Positions 48,001 through 58,499 of a DNA stretch of 64,000 nucleotides are shown one piece after another. Within the stretch, counting starts at the first letter, position 1; the number at the start of each line of letters is the position of its first letter. The position numbers were made by a program, and so were the translations under genes. This stretch comes from Sympetrum striolatum (lineage: Eukaryota; Arthropoda; Insecta; Odonata; Libellulidae). The notes beneath the pieces were generated by a model. That model searched no databases and had not been told where the DNA came from. It worked only from the letters and a program-made list of their open reading frames with translations. The stretch covers positions 30,843,849 to 30,907,848 of the forward strand of contig OX388345.1 of NCBI GenBank assembly GCA_947579665.1, written 5' to 3'.

Positions 48001-51000
48001 GAGTATTTTGAACTTATCACACATTTCACTGAGATGAATTCTATAATTTTCCTTTCGATCTCATTCCATTAGACGAATGTTACTTATTGATATAATTAGG
48101 TCTTACCTATAAAGTAGATCTAATATACTAATACTCCAAATTTTTTCCTTATAATCTGATAAAAATAAGAAATATCAAAGATAATCCAGAATATAACTCG
48201 TATGAAATATTGGGTTAATTTTACATTTTAATCACAGGCACGAGGTACAGAGTTTTTCTCGAGAGTGAATTTTGTAATTGGTAAAAGTAATTTTTGGATT
48301 AAATAACCGTGCATATCCTAAAATCATCGTAGGTGGCGGAGGGATTGTGGAGTCCTCGTTTCGATCAAAAGCCGCCGAAAATGCGGGTAAATGTTTGCAG
48401 TCGCTGATGAGAAACGTGAGACTCGGTGGTTTGAATTCTAAGCAAACACTACCTCTTTTTAAGTCGTTCTGCTCGCTTGGGTCGTCCAGAAAAAAATGGG
48501 CACCCGATACACGACCTACTCTCGACGCATCCCCTGCCATACTCCGGGCAAATGAAGGAGAAAATAAAACTGTTCTTCTAAGGAGCACCTGAGCGAAAAA
48601 CAGCACTTTCTTCGAATCGATTTGATGGGAATCCGTACTTTCACATTCGTAACCTCCATTCTCAGCCTCAGAAAATATCCTTTGTGGTTAACTCCAATTC
48701 ACGAGTCCGGAATGTTCGTGATGGAGTGAAAATTGCATGAAAATGTTATCTATAGGTCTTGAATGCTGTCAACATTAGCTGAGGTAACCTGGACCTCTAT
48801 GAACTTACGTAAGTACATCCAGATTCCTAATTGACAGAATTGCAGATGGCTTAAGTTAGTCTATTATTTAATCTTATAATTAGTGTTTCGGTTATTTAAA
48901 TAGGTGAAAATTTAGCATATGTGAAAGAAAGAAATACATTTTTCATAGTCGATGGTAAAACAAAAGTGCTTATTCCGCCTCACTGGTTTCCCTACTTATC
49001 AATCCTTTAATGTATGACTTAACTAAAAATTATATTTTTGGAATTTAGTATTCAAAAATATAACTTGATGACCGTGACGCGAATTAAGTATTTATGTCAA
49101 AACCAGGCAATCTTCTTTCTTTCAAAGCCATTGAATTGGTCATTTCGAATGCAATACCATTATCATATGCCCCTAAAAATATCAAATTTTATCAAAACAT
49201 AAATTTAGGAATTTCACAATAATTGAACGCTTTTAATTTGTTAGCCTAATGTAATTTTAAGAATCTATGCTAGCATACTATTCGAATTCTTTGTACATGT
49301 TCAGCAAATGCAGCTGAATATCTCTGTCTCTTTATGTAAATTGTGTTCGTGTAATTTTTTAAATTAATTAAATTCATAGTTTCTGTTGCGTGCTATTACC
49401 TTTTCCTAACGAAAAATGCATTTTTTATTTTTTTTCTCGAACTAATTTAATTTTTATTTTAGAGGAAATGACAAAAAACTACCTTGCAAAAGTCTGGATC
49501 AGAGGAAGAAGAAATTTGTACCTTCATTCCACGATGACAATTGCTTATGCCGCATCACGGAATAGAAAATAATGATGTTAGTATTTTCAGACCTTGGCCG
49601 AATAAGAGGCTTGCCTTCAATCAAAGTTCATGAAAAACAACACTCATCATTAATGTTTATTCATGCTTCGAATTCTTTAGTCTCCATTTACTTTCTGAAT
49701 CTCGACAAGCCCTCCGTATTGGAGAGCATATCTTAAAGATAAATAAATTAGCGTAATATCTACTTAAAAATTCTGGTTTGAGAAAAGTATTTCTTAACTC
49801 TCCTCGTACAATTTCCTTACATTTGTAATTATTGCTAATTAATCTTCTTCTGAGCCTAACTTATTATCAATAGTATAGTAACATCTAAGAATTTATGACA
49901 CATTTCAACCATATCAAAATAACGAAATCGATAAATTCTTTAACCCTCTGATTATCAATTTTTAAATTTGAATTCAATAATCATTTAGTTTTCATTGCGA
50001 ATTCTATGGCAACTTTAAAAATGTAACTTAACAACCTCTTTTCCTTTAGTGGGACAAAGAAAAGTAATGAATCCTCATAAGTTTTTCTACTCACATAATA
50101 AAATTTGTGTTAGAGTAATAAAGCACCGCAGTGATGTGATAAAACGCCTTAAGTGCAGTCTCAGCGAATATTATGCACACACTCGAGGTAATTCATTAGT
50201 CTCGGCATTGTGGTATATTTAAAGTTAGTCGTTTGACTTTTCATAGATGTGTGGGTGTCATGATATTGCATTCCTTACAAAAATTTAGTATTAAACAGGC
50301 GACTGGTTAGCATAACCACGTGAAAATTTCCGTAAATATAGATAACATACTGGAAAAAATCGTAGATTTCATTTTGAGGACTTTTAGATTGTAAAAACAT
50401 GTTGATGGATGTTATGGAAATAAAAACTTCGAAACAATTTTGGTATTCTGTTTAAAGTTGTAAACGCACCCAACGTGGCCTTCTTGAATTACCCCGTGGA
50501 AGAAAGATTATAATGGTAGAGGGGCTTTTACGGAAAGTAAGAAAACGAAGTATCCATGACGGAACTACCGACTACTCCCTTTTACATCGATCATTTGAAA
50601 GATATCGTATTGAATCTATCGTCAATAAAATTAACATTTTTAATATTTTAAGAAGTGCCTGTGATGAGCTGCAACAACTTTTCATTCTATAGGATCAAAT
50701 TTATATATTTCATAGTGTTTTCCGAAAAAGAGGACATTAGTGTATTCAAATGTACGTTGCAACAAATTTGAAATCATTAGTATGTCTGCAAATTTTCAGA
50801 ATGCTTTGAGGAATTCCCAGTTCCTTGCCATGTACACTCTTGGCCAAAATTAACGCAGCACCTCCCTAGCGATCCTTACGGCCGGTGCTGCGTTAATTTT
50901 GGCCAGGAATGTACATTCTTTGAATAATGTAACTGACACTCTGAAAACTGCGAACAATTTTTAGGATGCAACATCACGAAAAAAGCTCTTCCTCTTCAAC

Positions 51001-54000
51001 ATATTGGACTCGTTTTTTTTTCTTTCCCACTTCGCGGATGTTCCTTCTACCTTAGTCTGATCAAAGGAATATTTTCAATTTTCATTTTGTACAGTACGGA
51101 GAAAAATGTACCTTTCATTTATTTTTGCCACATTCTTAACCGCAGCTGTGATGAAATTAAAGCTACTGAGATATGAGTGGATAGATGAAAGTCTTTCCTT
51201 TTGGACTGACAAGAAAAATGTTACTCACAGAGTCGTCACTGTACTTCACTTGCGTGGACATGGTCCGCTTATAGCATTCTGGCTCGGTGAGGGGAGAAAG
51301 GGCTAACTACCTCACTCCTCATCCTGCCTAGCAAACCTCATTCCTCTCTGCAAGTTCTTAGTTGATTATATCAAAGGGAGTGAGGCACCAACTGGACTCC
51401 GGGCAGAGTAATACACAGACCGACAGCAAATATAATTGAGCGGAATACACGACGATACGAGTTTATTGGATAGCCTGTGAATTTATTGGACTAAATTCGG
51501 AAAATCTACCATTTTTGCTGTTAATGGAAGAAATCTTCGATAGTGACCGCTGTTGGGTTTGTGAGAAAGCTCGGGCAACCACAGAGAGTGACTCAACATG
51601 AATGAGGCGTGGCAAAGCGATGGATTCACGATGAGGAAGCTAAAGAAGCTTTTTTCTTACGTTACTATCGGAATCTATCGGAATCTGTACAGTGTATGTG
51701 CTATTCCTTGCCGTTTATGAATGAATGATACTATATGTGTTTCTGATTTGCCTGTTGCCGTAAAAAGTGGCAGTATCTATTTGATACTGTTGCAGTACCA
51801 ATTACTAATTAGTAAAATCTAAGCTTTGTTGTCTTGGGAGCATTGTTGAATCAGCATTTCCTATTAATTCGGCATGCCTCTGATAACAGGTAAAATGATA
51901 GCTCAGATACACATAAATTGCAAAATATTTCTATCCAAGCTATTTATATTTGTAATGAAACAAAACTGAGGAAAAATGCTATAAATTGCCATTTGGTTCG
52001 TATCTATGATACATTGTGACCCAATAGCTATTTAAAAAATCTTATTTGATATATTTTTTAAATTATTCTTTCCTTGAATATGAAAGACAATTTCAAAGCA
52101 CTATGGTTTTTGATATACCGCGAGTACTATTTTATGAAATTGCTGGAAAAAATCTTTAAACTCCTTCATTTGTTATTCAATGTCCTTAAATGAAAAAAAT
52201 AAGAAAAAATAGAATATATCTATCCATTCTCTCAAAAGAAGGTTAAATGAAATTTAAAATTCATGGCATAGCATCAATGGAAAAATAACATTGTAAAACA
52301 TCGTAACCTCATCTATAAACTTCTCATTGAAGATTGAATGGTCATCTAGTGCTCTTAAAGTGAATATGCATTTGCATTGCCCGGGGAACGATCATAAATC
52401 ATAGACACATTGCTTACCCATCCTTACACCTCAATGTGTAGATAGAATTTACTTTCAATTTTCCTCGTTTATTTATGCTCAAGAAGTGTTTTCCTCAAAG
52501 ATCATAAGTGGGGATATTCCTATCCATCACAGAAATAAAAGGTCACGTTTTTGACAAGTGAGAGGAATAACTGTATAGAAAATTTTCAGCTTAATCATTT
52601 GCATTGAAAAGCATTTATGTCATCCTCGCATGTTTTCCTAAACTGAAATAATTATGAAAATATGCGCTTACGTCGATATTTTTTGCGTGTCGAGAATTAT
52701 AAATAGCGAGATACCCTTGCTACCAAAGCAAGAGATCAAAATAAGTGGGAAACCTTTGCAAATTTTTCAATGAAAAGAAAGGAATCTTCTACGGAGCCAA
52801 TGGTCGCTTGTTTGTCGTATATAAGCACGTGAGAAGGAAGTAATGCACTTTTGCTCTAAGTATTAATTATAATTATAATATAATTAATACTTAAAAACTT
52901 ATACCTTCAATAATAATTAAATTTATGTGTTTTTTAAGTGAGAAAGTTATGCGTATTTTTTTCTATATTACATATAATGGACAGAATCGCACTAAAAAGC
53001 CACGACCGTGAAAACTGTAAAAAGTGACACAAGGGGATATAAGCAGTTTTCTAACTCCTTCTGGGAAAAAGCAGTCTATGAAGTGTAGAACTTATTAAGA
53101 AGATTAAAGCTTCAAACGTATAAGATGCTCAATATTTACCAGGTTTATAAGTGATTAAATAGTGACTAACCAAATAGAGTTTCTCAAACCTTCTTAATCC
53201 TCTTGAAATGGAAAATATAGGAAAAAAATCCGGAAACTGTAGTGATTTGAAATGCACAGCCAAAGAATAGTGATGTAGGGTTTCTTTTGAATCTTAATCT
53301 GGATAAATGCATATGAGGGTGATCAGACTAACATAAATGTTTTTTATGATGATTTGATGAAAATTTAGTAATCTGTATGTTTTCTTGACGTTGAGGAGTG
53401 GTTTTCTTGCTCTAATTTTCACGAAACTTGAGAGAAACGGAGCCACCATATTCTGATATGGTCTCTTGCGGAACCAACGGCTGGGTGATTGCATTTTCAA
53501 CAAGCTTGACTAGTGAAGAGACGAATGAAGGCGGAAACGGTACTGAAGTCTTCGCAACAACGCTTGCGAGACTAACAATTGACTCCAGTTCCTAGCATCG
53601 CTTCCCTATTTACTCGTCATAGAAGTTTAAAAAAAAAACATTCTAAACTTTGGTGAAATATTTAAATTCCACTATATCCAGTAGTTTTTAAATTTTATTA
53701 TTTTTCAGAAAGGTATCAATCCGATCCGATATTGTTGATATTTATTTATGTAAGTTTAATGTATTTTTGTATTATTCAGTAATGGTGTTCTATTCAGTAG
53801 TTGCAATATTTAGTAGAGGTATTTTTTGCTTTGCTGAATTCCTAGTGACTTCATTAATTTGCATTTTACTGAGCATCGGCTCATATTTTGGAGTTATATT
53901 ACTGATTGATGAAGATGTTTCATATAAGTCCCTAATTAAATTGAATTTAATAAGAATTTAGGCTGCTTGAAACCCTTACATTAAGCCTTTACCAATGGTT

Positions 54001-57000
54001 ATGAAAATATTGCTTTTTCAAAAAGGTTATTATTTTCATCCATATTCATCATTAAGCATGCATTTCGTAGAACCATGTTCTTGATTTGCTCAATTCCGAA
54101 TCTCCTAGGTAACTTTGATTTTAGCTTTGAGTTTATTCATTTTTCGGAGTTATTTTACTGATAGATGTTTTATTTGATGTTGTTCCATAAAAGACACAAT
54201 TTAAATTGAATTTAATAGTTTACTAGGCGGCTTAGTTGTCAACGGCAGTCTAACTCTTGAAATTTTGCGTCATTAATATGCATAATATATTAAGAGATTC
54301 TAACAAGAAGTAGAACGTGTGATGTAAGCAAACTGTCGCCAAATCCAAAAGGAAATTTTCCGTTTTGCTCAATTGAGCGCATAATTTATTTCAAACTTGA
54401 TATTGATGATTGCTCTTGATATTGATAAATTGAACTTGCTGTTTTACAATACAGTTTTAGTCAATTCTTTCACATTTTTCAACCGGAATGATCTTTCGAG
54501 AGGATGGACCTAAGTTAAAACAATCCTTTAAAAAATCATAAAATATCCAAACGGCTGTTATCCTAAACAGTCATATTAAATTCTACAATTTAATCTGCAC
54601 AAATTTATGCTATCCATAGATTTATCATTGAGTATTAAACATTTTTATGAAAACCATTAAATATTAAATTATTGATCAAAAACAAATTATTAAAGGAATA
54701 TAAGCAATCCGTATTTATTTTAAAAGCAGATGCGTTTAAATTTTATCTTTATATTTCTTTGAAATTGGTATAATGTCCTATAATAATAATTTCTATGTTA
54801 TTCTTATTTAAGATTAGTTTTTAATTCTACCAAATTCGAATTGTCGATTCGTTTTCTAAGCTAAATGTTCAATTACAATGTTTTGTGGCGCTCTTATCCG
54901 AAATATTCTACAACATTTATTATTATAGTTTTTAATCTGAGAGCCATTGAAAAATAATGTATAATTCACATCTACGACACCTACTTAGAATCTCAAAAAC
55001 TGCTGAGTTATCAATTACCTTATTCCACGCAAACCTAGAATTTATCATGCCAGTACTAAATTATGGCTCATATTACTGCCAAATTTTTCAAAAATAAAAC
55101 TCAATTCTTTCAAGATCTTAATCGATGAATAATTTTGTGTATCAATTTTATTGTAAGAGACGAACAATAATTTAAGATGAATCATTTAATTAGATTTATG
55201 AAGCTCTTCACGCGGTCAAGGCTCTCATTGACATTACGTACTTAATGATGGTGATCTGTAAGGGGCTTTTAAAGGTTAATGAAGGCTGTAGCAGTAAGTG
55301 AGCGGGTCAGAGTTTTTGAAGGCTTTCGCGGAATATTTGGAATATGCACCCAAAACTGTAACGAACCGACTACCGGGCTTCACGCATCCTTGAGCTTTGA
55401 CCATTAAGGCACCGGACCTTATCACGTTCCTACTGACCCAAACTATTCTCAAAATCGAGCATTACATCACACTGCCCGTCTCTGCACTGATTGTCTGCTA
55501 GATATATCACTTTACTACTTTCAAAACGGTATCCAAAAATAATTTAAATAATGAAAACTTCAAGAACGAATCCGTCGAAAACTCAATAAATTAATTTACA
55601 CGAAGGAAAATGTAGGAAACAATTGTCACTGCCATAGATAATCAAGAATAAAATAAAAAGTAATTATTTAAATCTAAAAAATACAATTTATTTCAAATTA
55701 ATTGGAAAGATTAATATTATGGCATTTTTAATTCAATAATTGCAATGTATAGATCATTCGCTCATTACTGGTTACAGTGAAAACAAATATAAACATTTAC
55801 ATCATTAACGTACACGTACAGTGTCAGCATCTTGGATAAAAAATACGATATTGCAGGGAGTGCATGTTATAAACACAACTTGGATTGTGTGCTGTAGAGA
55901 TAATTGTCTGATAAGAATTATGACGGTAAAGCAGTTGACGAAATAAGAAGTGAAATGTAGTAATAACAAAGAAAGGTCATAATTTCGGTCTCCATGGTAG
56001 TAGTAATAAACCGACGCTTCTGCTCGCATCTCATTACTCTAATTATATGAAGAGCTGTTAAATTAAATTAATATCTTTTTTTACTTTAAAATGAGAGGCT
56101 TAATATGATACTTCTTCATAATTGGAATAGTGTATCACTCCTAGCTGCTGGTAACTAAAACAGGTAATTGGACCTAAAAATATCTGCTCACAGAATTGAA
56201 TGAGAATTAACAAATAAAAATTATGAGACTTAATACTGAGAAAAGTCTTTGAAATATTTGGAAAGATTTAAGGTTTCAGATAGGCTTGGAGAAAATTATG
56301 AGAGTTACTATGATCTAAAAATGTTATCAGTAAACTGTCAGAAACAGAGCATAGCACGGATAACACAAATACTCAGGAAATACACAAAATAGCAGAATTC
56401 AGGACACGGATACAGTGTTAAGTCTAAGATACGTTTATATAATTAGTTTTGTTTACAAGGTGAGATTATTCCGAACACAGCAATAGATAAATTTATTATA
56501 GCTTTAGATACTGCTATCGCTTAATTTCATAAAATTATATAAAATTATATATTGATAAATTGATAAGATAAATGAACAGTTAGTTCTCCAGATGGAGAAG
56601 TTCAGTAGATCATGTTATCGGTGAGTTGCATCTTGTGGCCGAAAAATGAATCCATTCAGGATATAGTGTGAAGATATCAAAGATATCAGATAGTAAGATA
56701 TAAATATCCCTATTATAGGTCATGTTAAGCCGTGCATAATCGGAAGTAATCACTATTCCATAAACGATGGCACTGCACCACCATTTTTCCCATCCAGTTT
56801 TAAGAATCCAAATTAGAAGTTCAATAAAATTCTTCCTTTTTGCTTATATCGCGTTGTTGATTCCCTATTAATAGTATCCTGATCAATTTCCTTATATATC
56901 CCTTAGGGAGAAACCGCAACGTCTCAATTATTTCAGTAAAGTAAAGTAATTGAAAATATCCTGTGATTAAATCTGCCGCGGTAAGCGATATCCGCATGTG

Positions 57001-58099
57001 TAATTTCCAAAATTGGAATTTTCATTCATGAGTCCAAGACAGCCTTGAGACGGCGCATTTCTGTACTATTTACATCAATGGTCAATCATTCATTTTGAAT
57101 ACTCTAAAATACAAGTTCCTTTAATATAAAATTCTTGTTAGCCATAAGAAATGCAATAATAAAATTATGATAGAAACGGTTTTTCAGAGACGATTTCTTA
57201 TGGCTAACAAGAATTTTATATTAAAAGAACTTGTATTTCAGAGTATTCAAAATGACATGCTTCGCCGAAATTTTTCACATTAAACAATGATACCCGATAT
57301 AGGAGGGAAAACTTCCAAACTGGGAACTACAAACATGCCAAATATTAACCTAAAATACATAAATATTGCCCTATCGATTAATGTGGTCTGATCATGCCGG
57401 CTTTCTGATTTAAGAATTCTTTCGTTGAAGATAACTGTAATATCTTGCACTCGCTAAACAGAAAATACTCCTAAAAACACTTAATAACAAAGCGAATACA
57501 CACTTAGATCGATTCCCTTAGGAGCGAATGCACACAAAATAACGAACTGGCTAAATGTATTCTAAGATAGTTCTAATGCTGAGAATACTAAATTAAAGTT
57601 TATTAAATTATTAAAGGTATTTCAAAGTATCTCAAATTAGGTGAGCCATCGCAATATTCAACATTCGATGTAATCCAATTATGTAATCCAATTAAACTGG
57701 GAACTGCAAACGTCCTAAATATTGCTCAAAAATACTTAAACATTTCCCTATCGATTAATTCGGTATGGTCATGCTGGTTTTATTGTTCTAAGGATCCTTT
57801 GGTTGAAAATAACTATAAGACCATGCACTCGCTGAACTGAAAAGCCTCCTAAAACACTTATAGGACTATCAAACAGCAACAGTTCGATTCTGCGTTCCTT
57901 TCCTGGTTTCCTGGAGTGACTGTACACACAAGACATAATCTAAAATTGTTCTAATGCTGAGAAAGCCACCGTCACCACAAGATCATCGACAGCAGATGGA
58001 CATTTGGTAAACCTCCGGACACAGAAATCAAACGAACGGCTCATTGGAAACACTCACCACCAACAGCACCGAGAGGAGTAACACCGTCGTTCTCGCCAT
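39029..58099 (-). CDS. Gene B: secreted His/Pro- and Glu-rich protein, five exons
   Basis: Minus-strand coding exons are 58099-58058, 43385-43288, 43209-43086, 42211-42145 and 41049-39029. All have GT-AG ends and phases that join without a stop (0, 2, 0, 1), for 783 residues. The N-terminus MARTTVLLLSVLLV starts a signal peptide cut by a 14.7-kb intron. Residues about 47-111 are the most ordinary part (LNMTLVELLLPRPP, DFDEVTHGVGYE, YDCAKQ). From about 144 to 213 there are HHPPPNEV repeats, then VGPP/VGSS repeats, a GGGGRG patch, an acidic Glu/Gln/Gly stretch (about 385-500), three QSHVQVPxxQ units, and a basic tail with RRKR and RRPT. His clusters suggest metal or pH-dependent binding, which is inference. 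The family is not recognised. Additional phase-0 exons could hide in the long intron. Confidence 0.82.
40742..40951 (-). repeat. Coding His-Pro repeat in gene B
   Basis: About seven imperfect copies of a roughly 10-residue unit (HHHPPPNEVH) lie in tandem in the last exon. Units differ by one to three residues and by small length changes, indicating slippage or unequal exchange. Confidence 0.85.
43390..45978. other. 3' part of gene B intron 1
   Basis: Intronic AT-rich sequence. I see no exon-like segment with splice signals in the phase needed (0/0), though a small one could be missed. Confidence 0.4.
45979..46115 (-). mobile_element. tRNA-derived SINE, copy 1
   Basis: Minus-strand order: GGATAGCCATATGGGAAG, an anticodon-arm-like region, B-box GGGTTCTATTCCCGGTGGGAGCC, a short body (GAAATGAC, GTCGAAG), then a 3' tail of ACT/AAT triplets ending near 45979. 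Two more copies lie at 62.2 and 62.3 kb in the same orientation, so this is a dispersed family. It lies inside gene B intron 1 in the same sense as that gene. Confidence 0.75.
46426..46554. repeat. Perfect 26-bp inverted repeat (foldback or MITE)
   Basis: Arms 46426-46451 and 46529-46554 are exact reverse complements, beginning CGTCTCATTCCCCGG and ending with GGAGAA at the loop side, around a 77-bp AT-rich loop. The arms are much more GC-rich than their surroundings. No target-site duplication is obvious. It is in gene B intron 1. Confidence 0.85.
46560..50830. other. Middle of gene B intron 1
   Basis: AT-rich intron. A GC-richer patch at about 48240-48600 is open on both strands (104 codons plus, 124 codons minus) but shows no domain or usable splice signals. 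It could be an enhancer or an old repeat. Nothing else is supportable. Confidence 0.35.
50833..50913. mobile_element. Tc1/mariner-type miniature element (77-bp MITE)
   Basis: The element is flanked by TA on both sides (50833-50834 and 50912-50913), as expected for Tc1/mariner insertion. Its 28-bp terminal inverted repeats (CACTCTTGGCCAAAATTAACG... and its complement) differ at two positions and surround only 21 bp. CTTGGCCAAAA resembles the TGGCCAAAA termini common in Tc1-like transposons. It is non-autonomous. It lies in gene B intron 1. Confidence 0.8.
50920..57085. other. 5' part of gene B intron 1
   Basis: AT-rich intron with a small AT palindrome at about 52860-52897. An old repeat-like patch lies at 53290-53590; its minus-strand sequence is protein-like but has no recognised domain. 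I see no exon. Confidence 0.35.
57091..57254. repeat. 62-bp inverted repeat
   Basis: Arms 57091-57152 and 57193-57254 match at 60 of 62 positions as reverse complements, around a 40-bp loop. Arm 1 begins CATTTTGAATACTCT and ends GCCATAAGAAAT. The low divergence implies a recent origin or maintained hairpin. It lies about 0.8 kb inside gene B intron 1 from exon 1. Confidence 0.92.
57317..57963. repeat. Diverged direct duplication beside gene B exon 1
   Basis: Segments about 57317-57586 and 57694-57963 (offset about 377 bp) share blocks in the same order: AAACTGGGAACT, CCCTATCGATTAAT, GCACTCGCT, CTCCTAAAA, and TTCTAATGCTGAGA. Divergence is moderate and includes indels. The duplicated unit lies 95-740 bp downstream of exon 1 in the intron, a usual place for enhancers, so retained blocks may be regulatory. 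That is inference. Confidence 0.75.
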
Positions 58100-58167
58100 C
58101 CTCACTCGGCGTCCACAGGATTCGAAGTGCGCACCTCAGCGAGGGAACACCTACTTGATAGAGAAGC

Positions 58168-58187
58168 CTCTCTCTCTCCCTCTCGCG
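58168..58187. promoter_or_regulatory. GA-rich tract in gene B promoter or 5' UTR
   Basis: A CT-repeat tract (GAGAG on the sense strand) lies 70-90 bp upstream of the gene B start codon in a GC-richer stretch. GAGA-type tracts are bound by GAGA factor in insect promoters. No TATA box was seen here, unlike gene A. Confidence 0.4.
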
Positions 58188-58499
58188 GAATGGAGCCACC
58201 GTAACCCATTGTTCCCTTCCGATCCGCTCCACTTCATCCCCCTTCGGCCGCTCTTCATTCCGCCGATTTCATTTGGAGCGGTTTCATCCGCCTGCGGCCA
58301 CTTGCTTTTTTCATTGCCTCCAGCCCCCGCCGCCGGGAAACGGAAGGAAAAAGTATAATTCTGGATAATGCTCGGAACGGGCAAAAGAATGCCGTCACTC
58401 TTCCAGCTGGAGACTTAAACGCCCGATTCCTACTCTTGTCTCCTTCACACCGCGCCACGCATTTCGTGCCTCATTAGTGCTCCCGGTTTTAAGGCCTCT

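Noticed and set aside
52860..52897. AT palindrome (AAGTATTAATTATAA and complement)
   Set aside because: Simple AT-rich palindromes of this size are expected by chance in such DNA.
53294..53503. Minus-strand ORF rich in Arg/Lys as a coding exon
   Set aside because: No acceptor or donor in a compatible phase and no recognised domain; it is more like a decayed repeat.
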